This document shows positions 9,189 through 18,356 of a stretch of DNA of 64,000 nucleotides, piece by piece. The first letter of the stretch is position 1. Every line of letters starts with the position of its first letter. The notes under the pieces are model-generated. The model was given only the letters and a program-made list of their open reading frames with translations, was not told the origin of the DNA and made no database searches. A program made the translations under genes and the position numbers. The stretch spans positions 1-64,000 of the forward strand of contig MDVS01000010.1 in NCBI GenBank assembly GCA_001940645.1, given 5' to 3'. The stretch comes from Candidatus Heimdallarchaeota archaeon LC_3 (lineage in GTDB: Archaea > Asgardarchaeota > Heimdallarchaeia > Hodarchaeales > LC-3).

Positions 9189-9602
9189 TTATTTTTGATT
9201 ATTTAACACTTTTTTTCCTTTTTCTGTAATTTCAAATAACTGTGTTTTTACTTCTCCTATTTCTTTAAGTAAAAAATTAGCCTTATTTTTGTTCATAGCC
9301 TTTATTTCAGCTTTCGTTATTCGTTTATCATTTTTATCTACCAAGATCAAATCCGAAGGTAGATCGAATTCTATCAGCTGATATTTCTTAAAATATCTAG
9401 CAGTTTGTGTTATCAAATCATTTTTTCTCAATTCCTGCAATTTTCTGTAAATAGTCCTGGTTGAAGCTTCAATATTTTCTTTTTTTAATGCTTTTTCAAT
9501 AGTAGACAAATCTATTGTCACAATTTTTTCATTTTCCCAAGCTTTTTGTTGCTCGAGAAGAATTTGGAGCATTTTTTCATTAGTCAGCAATGCAGGAGGC
9601 AT
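9189..9602 (-). CDS. Winged-helix transcriptional regulator upstream of macroglobulin gene
   Basis: A 137-residue protein. Residues about 5-75 form a helix-turn-helix with recognition segment ASTRTIYRKLQELRKNDLI and a following wing. The C-terminal half ends in LFEITEKGKKVLNNQ, a typical closing strand and helix of winged-helix repressors. It is the first gene of a likely two-gene operon with the macroglobulin gene, 21 bases away. A TATA-like element and an inverted repeat (9635-9666) sit directly upstream, so autoregulation of the pair is likely. Effector unknown. No ligand-binding domain beyond the small winged helix is visible. Confidence 0.75.
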   Translation of the reverse strand: MPPALLTNEKMLQILLEQQKAWENEKIVTIDLSTIEKALKKENIEASTRTIYRKLQELRKNDLITQTARYFKKYQLIEFDLPSDLILVDKNDKRITKAEIKAMNKNKANFLLKEIGEVKTQLFEITEKGKKVLNNQK

Positions 9603-9634
9603 ATTTTTTACCAGGTTTTAATATTGACAAGTTC

Positions 9635-9674
9635 ATTGACACATTTTGTATGACATATGTGCCAATATATAAAG
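9635..9674 (-). promoter_or_regulatory. Promoter and inverted repeat of the winged-helix/macroglobulin operon
   Basis: On the minus strand a TATA-like CTTTATATATT (about 9664-9674) is followed by arms ATTGGCACAT (9666-9657) and ATGTGTCAAT (9644-9635). These arms match at 9 of 10 positions as an inverted repeat with a 12-base spacer. The repeat would cover the expected transcript start near 9640, a standard repressor position in archaea. The binding protein is inferred to be the product of 9189-9602. Confidence 0.5.
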
Positions 9675-10129
9675 TCTTCGAATTAAGTTAAATAGAAAAA
9701 CAGACGGATTTATTTATGAAATATGAGATTCTTCAGTTAAAACATATAAATGTCTTTTTTTAATAGCCGTTGTAAAAATAAGATATTGAATCATGACAGG
9801 ACATCATAATCAGTTATAAGAAAGTCATAAATATCCTGAAAATTATTGTTAATCTAGGTTTACCTAATTTGAAATTTGATAAAGATATACTATCTATTTT
9901 AAGTCTTTTGTTCAATTTAATAACAATTATTAGATGAAAATTAATGTACACCTAAATTCCAAAACCTTTATACCATAGAAAAAGGATTTTTATTTTAATA
10001 CTGAAATAATCAAAAATATTCAAAATTTTAGTAAAATTAATGTGTGTGGTAAATTACATGTTTTTTTGGAAAACTAATAGGTTTACTGCTTTCAATGAAA
10101 GTACTACCTTATTAAACGTAAAGTTCGAA

Positions 10130-13100
10130 ATGAACTTTGTGAAAAAGAGCATAAAACATCTCTTAACACTTGTTTTAGTTGTTTTAATGCTTTCTTCTAT
10201 TGTTTCAATTGTAAATCCTCAGTCATCACCTACTATGACTGCATCTCAAACTCATGATCAGCATTCTATACCAAATTCTATTTCTTCTTCTGATTTTCCA
10301 ATGTTTGATCCGAATTCTTTTAATAATCCGACTTATTCTGATCCAATACAAATCAATTCCCCACTAATACATATTCAGAAAAATGCTGACTTTTCTAATC
10401 TGAATATTCAAGGTGAAGGAACTGCTAATAACCCTTTTCTGATAGAAAACCTGCAAATAGTCGAATCCATGAATACAATTTTACAAATAGAAGACACCTC
10501 AGCACATGTAATTGTTCAAAATAACGTGTTTGATGGGAATTTTATCTCAACCGGGGGATATCAATTCGGGATTTATATTAAAAATGCACACAATATTGTA
10601 ATTAAGGATAACTACATCACAAATGTCAATTATGGTATAGTAATTGACGATTCAAGCTCTAATAACTTAATAAAAGATAACACGATCAAAAATGTTGACT
10701 ATGGATTAATTGTATTACGCGAGTCGACAAATAATGAAATTTCAAATAACAAATTTCAAAACATTGTTTATTATGGAATATATTTTACAGGAATAACCAA
10801 TAATTTCATTCTTTCTGAAAATGTAGTAAGAAATAATGAAATAAAGGTTGCTAAAACCGGAATCTATGCTGTTTCTGTTGAAAAAACGGTATTTCAGAGT
10901 AATATTATCCAAGCCTACGATTATGGTATTATTTTAGATTCCTCTAGTAATAATTTAATCGATAGCAATGATATTTCTGAAAGTTCAATTGGAATATTGA
11001 TCGATTCACTATTAGGCCTAGAAAAAGAATCAGTAAGTAATTTAATAATATATAACAATTTTGAAAATATAAATTATAATGGATTGGTTCTTGGAACTAA
11101 TGTTAATACCTATGTTAAAGAAAATACTTTCAACAATATCAGAGATTATGCAATTTATTCATATTCAGAAGATTCGATAGGGCTAGTAGTTGAACGAAAT
11201 TCATTTATTGATAACAATATAGGTGGTTCACAGGCATTTGATAGTAGTCAAGATTCTTCTTTTGAAGAAAATTTCTGGAGCAATTATGATGGCTATGGAA
11301 CTTACCAGATAGACGGTCTATCATCAAATACTGATTTTTCTCCAATGGCTAAAGGTGGCGGAGGTCCACACCAGATTTTTAAACCTGAAATGATCTTCCC
11401 AACTGGCGGAGAAACTTTATCAGGTATTGAAAGAGTTCGGTGGTCAGACTCATTTGACAATAAAGGTCACCAAGTATTTTATTCTCTGTATTTCCAGAAT
11501 GAGAAAGAACCAGATGAATCAGCATGGTTGTTAGTAGCTAATGGATTAACGACTACTTATTATGATTGGGACACAACTGAAATAGAAAACGACCTTTACA
11601 GGATATTTGTCAGAGCTTATGATCCATATGGTGTAGAAGCTATGGGTGATCACAGTAATTACTTTGAGATATATAATAATGAACATACATTAACTACACC
11701 AACGATCTTATATCCAAATGGAGGTGAAACTCTTAATGGAAAAGTCTCAGTTGATTGGCTTGATTCTGTTGATTCTCTAGGACATCAAGTTTTTTATAAT
11801 GTTTACTTAACTTCTGACAATGGTACTAATTGGGAAAATTTAGTCACAAATTTAACAGATTCACAGTATGAACTTTCCACCCGATATTTATTTCCATTCA
11901 CAGACTACAAATTAAAAATAGTTGCAAACGATTACCATGGATTAAATACCTCTGATGAAACGGACTACGCATTTATTATTGACAATAATTTCCCTGGTTA
12001 CTACTACTTTAACTCAGATTACGATTTTTATGGATACCGGATTCCTGGTAAAGGATTGGTAACTTTTCCTTATTTATTATCAGATCAAACTTATGATCAT
12101 CCCGATATTTCATTTGTATTTGTTGAACAAACAACAAAATATTTCAGCATCTCTAATAACGATTTAAGTGTTGATAACGGGGTTCCTAATGTTATTGATA
12201 TTCGTGATACCCAATTTATAACTGTTACGGGTAATAATATCACAAGTGGTGGTAATGGAGTTTATGTTGAGAATTCACATAACATAACCATTTCTGATAA
12301 TAATATTTTTAGTAATACTTTAAATGGAGTGTATGTTACAGCAACTACAGATTCTTTAATTTTCAACAATGTAATTCATGATAATGCTGGAAATGGTATT
12401 TTTGTTGAAAATTCGGTATCAATAATAGTTTCAACTAATGAAATTTATGATAATGGAAAAGGAACACTTGCTAGGTTAAGTATTGCTGGTGTTTCATCAA
12501 TAGGATCCCTTTCTGCATCTTTTGGTGCAGGAATCTTTTTAGATCCCACAAATGATTCTTTTGTTATTAATAATATTGTTTATAATAATGCATTAGATGG
12601 TGTAAATCTTGAATTGACTGATTCTACAAATGTTCAAGGAAATTTATTATATGGGAATGGATTAAATGGATTAACTCTAATTAATTCAAGTGATAATTCC
12701 TTAATAGGAAATACTATTTTTAATAATGGATTTTCATTCGTAGGACAAACATCTTCATATGGTCGATTTAATATTCGAGGATTGACTGCTAGCTTTGGAG
12801 CAGGTATCTTTTTAGACCCAAGTAATAACAATCTATTACAAAATAATGAAATTTACAACAATGTTGAAAATGGTATTTCTTTAGAAGGTTCTGGTTATAA
12901 TACTATATCTGATAATATTGTTTATAGAAATGGTGTCGGATCACCTGCTACAGCAAGTATAGAGAGCTTAAGTGCTAGTTTTGGAGCAGGAATATTTCTT
13001 GATCCATCAAATTATAATAATATTTCTAATAACATAGCTTTTGAGAATGGTATGGAAGGTATCAGTCTATTAGAATCTGATTATACACTTATTGAAAATA

Positions 13101-14710
13101 ACAGTATTTACTTAAACAATTTAAACGGTTTAACTCTGATTAATTCTAATTATAATAATATGACTAATAATTACGTCTTTGATAATGGTTTTGGAGGCAA
13201 TTCCTTTGGAATTGCTGAAATATCAGAATTAACAGCTTCTTTTGGTGCTGGAATCTTTTTAGATCCTAGTGAAAACAATATTATTAACGGAAACTACATT
13301 TATAACAATGCTGAGCACGGAATGAGTTTTGAAAATTCAGATGATAACAAAATTACTAATAACGTCATTTTTCGAAATGGAATAGGATCCGTTTCAACTG
13401 CTGGAATATCCTCATTAAGTGCTAGCTTTGGTGCAGGAATATTCCTTGATCCCTCAGAGAATAACGAGATTTCAAATAATTATATATTTGAAAATGGGTT
13501 AAATGGTGTCGAATTACTCGATTCAAATTATACCACTATTCGAAACAATAGCATTTACGACAATGGTAATAACGGATTAGCTTTTCTAAACTCAAGTTAT
13601 GGTTTTATTATTGATAATTTTATATTCAACAATGGAATTGGATCCGCATCTACAGCTGGAACTACTTCTCTTAGTGCTAGCTTTGGTGCAGGAATCTTCT
13701 TAGATCCTTCAGAAGGTCATATTATTGAAGGAAATGAAATCAATAGTAATGGCTTTTCAGGTATTTATTTAGACTACACCAGTAATTCCTATATTAATAA
13801 CAATACCATTAATAATAACGGTGATAATGGTGTGTTCTTTTTCTTTTCTAACTCTAATTATCTGACGAGAAACTATATCCAAGACAATGGTAACGGTACA
13901 ATCATAAATCATATTTCCTCACTATTTAAAGTTACAAAATTATCTGCTAGTTTTGGTGCTGGTATCTTTTTGGATCCCAGTCACGATAATGTTATTACTG
14001 ATAACGTTATTGTACGAAATGGTGGTTATGGTCTTGATATTGATGTTAATTCATCAATAAACAGTGTCACACGAAATGATTTCATAGAAAACAGTGATTT
14101 TTCAGGTAATGCTCAAACAAGAGATGATGGTGTATTTAATGCTTTTACTGGTAATTATTATTCAGATGGTCAAGGTTCTTCACAACCTTATGATATAGAT
14201 GGTAATTCTGAGAATCAAGATACTACTCCCTTAGATTTTCCGACTTATTTTCCTCGACACGAATTATCTGAACCAACTGTTTTGTTCCCCAATGGTGGTG
14301 AAACTCTTAAAGGAGAAATCACCATACTTTGGAATGTATCCATAGATTCTTGGGATCACGAAGTTACTTATGAAATTTGGTGGAGTTTTGATAATGGTGT
14401 AAAATTTGCACAGATAGCCACAGGGGTAACTGAAACAAGTTATACAGTTGATTCACTTACAGTTCTTCACGATGGACAAAACAATTTGTTCAAAATAATT
14501 TCCACCGATGGTCGAGGAAATTTTGCTGAAGATACATCTGACGATCGATTTACAATAAAAAATCCTGGATCAAAGAACAGAAATTTGTTTCTTTTCTTAA
14601 GTGAAAACACCACAGAAGCTGTTTCAAATCTAGTAGGAATCTCTCCAGTGTTTGTCGTATTTTCTTTACCCATAATTGTTGGAATTAAGAAAATCAAAAC
14701 TAAGAAATAG
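10130..14710 (+). CDS. Giant secreted parallel beta-helix (NosD-type) protein with repeated SASFGAGIFLDPS blocks
   Basis: I start at ATG 10130 because it places a clean signal peptide (MNFVKKSIKHLL then LVLVVLMLSSIV) at the N-terminus. An upstream in-frame ATG at 10040 would add 30 polar residues. The product is about 1526 residues. There are two beta-helix regions. The first is about residues 70-400. The second, about 670-1320, contains seven copies of [L/S]-[S/T]-ASFGAGIFLDP[S/T]. Between them and after the second are Ig-like domains carrying the motif PNGGETL (three times). The C-terminus has a hydrophobic helix (FVVFSLPIIVGI) and a KKIKTKK tail, so it is anchored in the membrane with the bulk outside the cell. 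The family is linked to carbohydrate binding or lyase activity. The catalytic or binding role here is not determinable. It is isolated as a transcription unit, followed by a T9 tract. Confidence 0.85.
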   Translation: MNFVKKSIKHLLTLVLVVLMLSSIVSIVNPQSSPTMTASQTHDQHSIPNSISSSDFPMFDPNSFNNPTYSDPIQINSPLIHIQKNADFSNLNIQGEGTANNPFLIENLQIVESMNTILQIEDTSAHVIVQNNVFDGNFISTGGYQFGIYIKNAHNIVIKDNYITNVNYGIVIDDSSSNNLIKDNTIKNVDYGLIVLRESTNNEISNNKFQNIVYYGIYFTGITNNFILSENVVRNNEIKVAKTGIYAVSVEKTVFQSNIIQAYDYGIILDSSSNNLIDSNDISESSIGILIDSLLGLEKESVSNLIIYNNFENINYNGLVLGTNVNTYVKENTFNNIRDYAIYSYSEDSIGLVVERNSFIDNNIGGSQAFDSSQDSSFEENFWSNYDGYGTYQIDGLSSNTDFSPMAKGGGGPHQIFKPEMIFPTGGETLSGIERVRWSDSFDNKGHQVFYSLYFQNEKEPDESAWLLVANGLTTTYYDWDTTEIENDLYRIFVRAYDPYGVEAMGDHSNYFEIYNNEHTLTTPTILYPNGGETLNGKVSVDWLDSVDSLGHQVFYNVYLTSDNGTNWENLVTNLTDSQYELSTRYLFPFTDYKLKIVANDYHGLNTSDETDYAFIIDNNFPGYYYFNSDYDFYGYRIPGKGLVTFPYLLSDQTYDHPDISFVFVEQTTKYFSISNNDLSVDNGVPNVIDIRDTQFITVTGNNITSGGNGVYVENSHNITISDNNIFSNTLNGVYVTATTDSLIFNNVIHDNAGNGIFVENSVSIIVSTNEIYDNGKGTLARLSIAGVSSIGSLSASFGAGIFLDPTNDSFVINNIVYNNALDGVNLELTDSTNVQGNLLYGNGLNGLTLINSSDNSLIGNTIFNNGFSFVGQTSSYGRFNIRGLTASFGAGIFLDPSNNNLLQNNEIYNNVENGISLEGSGYNTISDNIVYRNGVGSPATASIESLSASFGAGIFLDPSNYNNISNNIAFENGMEGISLLESDYTLIENNSIYLNNLNGLTLINSNYNNMTNNYVFDNGFGGNSFGIAEISELTASFGAGIFLDPSENNIINGNYIYNNAEHGMSFENSDDNKITNNVIFRNGIGSVSTAGISSLSASFGAGIFLDPSENNEISNNYIFENGLNGVELLDSNYTTIRNNSIYDNGNNGLAFLNSSYGFIIDNFIFNNGIGSASTAGTTSLSASFGAGIFLDPSEGHIIEGNEINSNGFSGIYLDYTSNSYINNNTINNNGDNGVFFFFSNSNYLTRNYIQDNGNGTIINHISSLFKVTKLSASFGAGIFLDPSHDNVITDNVIVRNGGYGLDIDVNSSINSVTRNDFIENSDFSGNAQTRDDGVFNAFTGNYYSDGQGSSQPYDIDGNSENQDTTPLDFPTYFPRHELSEPTVLFPNGGETLKGEITILWNVSIDSWDHEVTYEIWWSFDNGVKFAQIATGVTETSYTVDSLTVLHDGQNNLFKIISTDGRGNFAEDTSDDRFTIKNPGSKNRNLFLFLSENTTEAVSNLVGISPVFVVFSLPIIVGIKKIKTKK
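12506..13980 (+). repeat. Seven internal repeats encoding SASFGAGIFLDPS blocks
   Basis: Seven near-identical segments coding for ASFGAGIFLDP begin close to 12506, 12782, 12966, 13228, 13417, 13671 and 13940. Spacing alternates between about 185 and about 265 bases, so the original duplicated unit may have held two blocks. Blocks are preceded by short variable Ser/Thr/Ala-rich linkers (for example GIGSASTAGTTS) that break the regular N-N-x-I coil pattern. This suggests loops protruding from the beta-helix. Confidence 0.8.
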
Positions 14711-14735
14711 TATCATTACTCTTAATCCCTTTCTC

Positions 14736-14744
14736 TTTTTTTTT
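14736..14744 (+). terminator. T9 tract after giant beta-helix gene
   Basis: A run of nine T within a pyrimidine-rich stretch starts 26 bases after the stop codon at 14710. Archaeal termination commonly uses such T tracts without a hairpin. No stem is visible here. Confidence 0.45.
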
Positions 14745-14815
14745 CAATTTTAACCCGTTTCTTATTTTTTGCAACAAAGAAATTATTTATTTAAATTATT
14801 TTGAATTGCTAGTTA

Positions 14816-14880
14816 GATATTATACGTTTTATACAAGAAAAACAAATTCATTCAAAGATTATAGCGTTAACGGATTATTG
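14816..14880 (+). pseudogene. Relic of a response-regulator receiver domain
   Basis: About 60 bases (14816-14876) match the intact regulator gene at 15676-15736 with roughly ten mismatches. In the same frame they encode DIIRFIQEKQIHSKIIALT, compared with DIIRFIKEKQIQCMIIALT in the intact gene, and then hit a stop. Nothing recognisable lies on either side. This is a remnant of a second copy of the receiver gene, 860 bases upstream of the survivor. Confidence 0.6.
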
Positions 14881-15139
14881 ATATTGTCATTATGATGGAA
14901 ATTTTTATTCGCCGAATAAAATTGATAATAGAGGTAATGTAAGTTTGATGTAGAAACCTCAAATATGATATGGGAAGATAAAACCGTTTTTTGAGTTATT
15001 TGATTGAAGAATAGAACTATTATGTAAACCTTGGATTACAAGAACGACTTTCGTGTAAGATCTAGTCTGTTTGCATCAAATAACGTTTTGGAGTAGCCAT
15101 ATTAAACACTTGAAAATCTAATAATCATTTTTCAGGTGA

Positions 15140-15391
15140 ATAAATCATTTTAAGATTACAAATGATAAAAGACAATTTTTAAATGAAAATGGTTATCATC
15201 GTAAACACGTCATAGAAGAAATTCAAGAGGAATTAGTTAAAGAAATATCCCCCCAAGAGTTTTAAAAATTATCTAATTTTCCTGATAGATCCCAGTTTGA
15301 ATTTCTTGCGAATTTGTTTAATAGACATACAAATACGAAAATTAGAGGTACGTACGACGAATACAGAAAAATTTGGGTTATTAGAGTTTAA
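15140..15391 (+). pseudogene. Truncated gene relic with in-frame stop, family not recognised
   Basis: One frame remains coding-like for 83 codons and ends at TAA 15389-15391, with one internal TAA at 15263-15265. The two halves read NENGYHRKHVIEEIQEELV and RSQFEFLANLFNRHTNTKI. There is no plausible start; a TGA lies just upstream. It may be the C-terminal remains of a larger protein. I do not recognise the family. The 14711-15486 gap otherwise holds only this relic, the receiver relic and a hairpin. Confidence 0.4.
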
Positions 15392-15395
15392 CCAT

Positions 15396-15428
15396 AAGAA
15401 TAGGGACTTCTGAGGGGACCCTATTCTT
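15396..15428. terminator. Perfect 10-bp stem hairpin
   Basis: AAGAATAGGG (15396-15405) pairs perfectly with CCCTATTCTT (15419-15428) around a 13-base G-rich loop, immediately after the relic's stop codon and followed by pyrimidines. It is the strongest hairpin near this gap. It may be a terminator for the decayed upstream gene or a processed RNA structure. Confidence 0.4.
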
Positions 15429-15486
15429 TCTCTACCCAAAATTTTTCTTTGAAAACAGATCAATTATTGGATTATTTTGAGTAATA

Positions 15487-15849
15487 ATGAATCAATTATT
15501 AATTATTGAGAGTAATACGCAAGACCGGGAATTAATTTCTCATTTAATTTCGAATCAATTTCCAGACTCTTTAGTTAAAATAGAAATCAATGGTGAAGAT
15601 GGAATTAAAAAGCTTAGCACTAAGGCATTTGATATAGTAATTAGTGAGATTTATTTGTTTAAGGTTTCAGGTTTTGATATCATACGTTTTATAAAAGAAA
15701 AACAAATTCAATGCATGATTATTGCATTAACTGGTGCAACTATAAGTAAAACATTACTTATTGAAAAAGGTTTCAATTATGTAATAAAAAAAAATGATGA
15801 TTACACAAATGAACTCATCAGTTATGTTAGATCAGGACTTAATGAATAA
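15487..15849 (+). CDS. Atypical receiver-domain protein (pseudo-receiver)
   Basis: A 120-residue stand-alone CheY-like domain. The fold pattern is clear (LLIIES, FDIVISEIYLFKVSGFDIIRFI, MIIALTGA, YVIKKNDD), but the chemistry is altered. The phosphoacceptor aspartate position is Glu54, and the N-terminal acidic pair is Glu8-Ser9 instead of two acidic residues. Thr82 and the Lys101/102 position are kept. Family knowledge says Glu at the acceptor site can mimic the phosphorylated state, so this may be a constitutively active or phosphorylation-independent adaptor. No output domain is attached. A relic of a second copy lies upstream at 14816, and the TPR gene follows 212 bases downstream. Confidence 0.75.
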   Translation: MNQLLIIESNTQDRELISHLISNQFPDSLVKIEINGEDGIKKLSTKAFDIVISEIYLFKVSGFDIIRFIKEKQIQCMIIALTGATISKTLLIEKGFNYVIKKNDDYTNELISYVRSGLNE

Positions 15850-16061
15850 ATTTATTTCCGGGATAAATTAAATGGATAAGGCTATCAAGAAAATCGATTT
15901 TCATTCCAAATATTCACATATTTAATATTAAATTTGTCCCAAAAATTAGTTTAACATTTTTAAAGACTAGTTCAGTTTTTCCTAGGGACAGAAAATCTTT
16001 TCTCTTGATAGCAAATATTATTAATTAATAATAAAATCTTGTATTTTGTTTATTTCTAGGT

Positions 16062-18299
16062 GTGATTATTATTTCATTTGATTTTCTCAAAAATCTCCGT
16101 AAAAGAACTTCAGAAGATTTGTTGCCTTACCTACAAGAGTTAAAAAAGATTGAAAACTTCATCCATAGTGGAAATTTCAGTTTAGCGTTAGAGAACATTG
16201 AGAAATCAGACGAATTTTCAATTCCTGATGATAAAATTAAATCTCAATTTAAATTAGCAGGATTTCTAACTCTAATCTATATGCGTGATTACGAAAAGGC
16301 AGAAGCTGGATTAAATAAGCTGATCAAAGCATATTTTGTAGCTGAAACAAAAGATATTAGATTGTTATATTTAAGCAAAGCATATTTGGGATTAGTTTAT
16401 GTGGATAAGAGGGATTTTGAATCAGCACTTCCTTTGATTGGGGAATGTGAAGGATTATTTAAAAAATCAAAATTTGTTAACAAAGAAGCTAAAATGGCAG
16501 GAGAAGCAGTACTTTACTCTCTTAAAGGTAAATATTTTAATGGAAAAGGAGAATTTCAGAAAACTATAGATAATTTCGAAAAAGCTATTGAGTTTTTCAG
16601 AATCTTGGAATACAAATATGAAATAGCTGACTATCTCAAATCTCTGGGAATTGCTTATGCTTCAAAGGGTGATGTTGATGCTGGCCTTGATTGTTCACAC
16701 GAAAGTGAGATAATATTCACTGAATTAAATGATAAAACTAATTTATTAAAAATTACCAATAATATAGGTATGCTTTATCTAAACAAAGGAGAATTAGATG
16801 AAGGACTGATTAATTTAGAAAAAGCCAAGGTGTTGAGTGAAGAACTTGGAAATAAAAATTTTTCTGGGGTTATACAGCAAAACATTGGTCTTGTATATAT
16901 GGATAAAGGCGAACTTAATCAAGCACTTGAATATTTCGTACAATGTAAAATAATTTTTGAAGAATTAGGTAATAAGCAATATTTAGCAGATGTATTGCAA
17001 AACTTGGGTGTAATAAATCTAAACAAAGGTGAATTAGATAAATCCTTAAAATTTTATAATGATGCATTAGCAACACAAACAGAACTAGGTATTAAGAAAC
17101 GTGAGGGTGAATTACTCAATAACATTGGGAGAATTTATCAAGTAAAAGCTGATTATGATTCAGCATTAACATATTTTTTGAAAGGATTATCAATATTTGA
17201 CGAAATGGACTCAAAGTCAGATATTGCTGAAAACTGCGTGAATTTGACAGAAGTATCACTATATAAGGGTGATTATGAAAACGCTCAAAAATATGTAACC
17301 AAATTAGAGAATCTCGTAGGACAAAAAACGAATAAGAAAGACACTCAGAGATATAACTATTCTAAAGCTTTAGTCCTGAAATCTGCTGAAAGAATGATTA
17401 AATTCGGACAAGCTCAGACAATCTTTCAACAAATTTCAGAAGAAGAGATAGTAAGTTCTGAAATTACTATTCAATCTATGTTAAATCTTTGTGAAGTATT
17501 AGTAACAGAAATTAAGTTCTTCGCAAAAGAAGAAATTATTGATGAATTAAAAATTGTAGTTTCGAAATTATTAGATATTTCCAAAAGTCAAAATATGTTT
17601 CCTACATTAGTTGAATCCCTTATTCTTCAATCGAAACTATCTTTATTTGAATTAGACCCAAAAAATGCTCAAGATTTACTTCAAGAGGCCCAAATTACTG
17701 CAGAAGAAAAAGGTCTTGATACTTTAGCAGTACTAGCTTCTATAGAATATGATTTATTGCTAGAAAAAATTGAGTCTTTTGATTTTTCAGCTGACAGCAA
17801 ACTTTCATTTGCAGAAAGATTTGGATTAAATGAGTTGGAAGATTTAATTCAAAGAATGATAAACAAAAATGTTGCTATACTACCTAAACAGCTCGAAGAG
17901 GAGCCAATTTTATTATTGGTTGTTACTGAAGCTGGAATTCCAATATTTTCAAAGAAATTTGCTACAGAATCTCAATTCGATGATATGTTGATAAGCGGTT
18001 TTCTAACAGCTATTAATAGTTTTCTTAAAGAAGCTTTTGCAACACAAGGAATGATAGAACGTATAAAACAAAAGGAATATACTTTGTTATTCCAACCTAT
18101 GGATCCACTAACATTCTGTTATGTAATTAAAGGACCATCTTATTCAGCGTTAAAGAAAATGGATAAATTTATGACTGCCTTAAAATCATCTAACATGATA
18201 TGGGATGAAATAATTGAATCATCAGAAACGGGTAAGTCACTTGAGGATTTACAATCGATAAACGATATGGCTACTCAGTATTTTCGAATTTCTAAATGA
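16062..18299 (+). CDS. TPR-repeat protein with conserved C-terminal alpha/beta domain
   Basis: A 745-residue cytoplasmic protein starting at GTG 16062, preceded by AGGTG-like bases. Residues about 30-580 are tandem tetratricopeptide repeats, many with the signature N-x-G-x-[IV]-Y-x-x-K-G-[ED]-[LY]-D-x-A-L. The last 130 residues (EEPILLLVVTEAGIPIFSKK through FCYVIKGPSYSALKKMDKF) leave the TPR pattern and form a beta-strand rich domain with one long helix (FLTAINSFLKEAF). This resembles longin/roadblock-type small domains that are common in Asgard proteins. That resemblance is an inference from pattern only. TPR arrays are protein-interaction scaffolds. The gene stands alone, 212 bases after the pseudo-receiver gene. 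It may be its partner, but nothing proves this. Confidence 0.8.
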   Translation: MIIISFDFLKNLRKRTSEDLLPYLQELKKIENFIHSGNFSLALENIEKSDEFSIPDDKIKSQFKLAGFLTLIYMRDYEKAEAGLNKLIKAYFVAETKDIRLLYLSKAYLGLVYVDKRDFESALPLIGECEGLFKKSKFVNKEAKMAGEAVLYSLKGKYFNGKGEFQKTIDNFEKAIEFFRILEYKYEIADYLKSLGIAYASKGDVDAGLDCSHESEIIFTELNDKTNLLKITNNIGMLYLNKGELDEGLINLEKAKVLSEELGNKNFSGVIQQNIGLVYMDKGELNQALEYFVQCKIIFEELGNKQYLADVLQNLGVINLNKGELDKSLKFYNDALATQTELGIKKREGELLNNIGRIYQVKADYDSALTYFLKGLSIFDEMDSKSDIAENCVNLTEVSLYKGDYENAQKYVTKLENLVGQKTNKKDTQRYNYSKALVLKSAERMIKFGQAQTIFQQISEEEIVSSEITIQSMLNLCEVLVTEIKFFAKEEIIDELKIVVSKLLDISKSQNMFPTLVESLILQSKLSLFELDPKNAQDLLQEAQITAEEKGLDTLAVLASIEYDLLLEKIESFDFSADSKLSFAERFGLNELEDLIQRMINKNVAILPKQLEEEPILLLVVTEAGIPIFSKKFATESQFDDMLISGFLTAINSFLKEAFATQGMIERIKQKEYTLLFQPMDPLTFCYVIKGPSYSALKKMDKFMTALKSSNMIWDEIIESSETGKSLEDLQSINDMATQYFRISK

Positions 18300-18356
18300 A
18301 AATTTTCTGACTTTTTTAGGGATTCTTTATCTGTATTTATTTTCAGGGTTAAAGGA

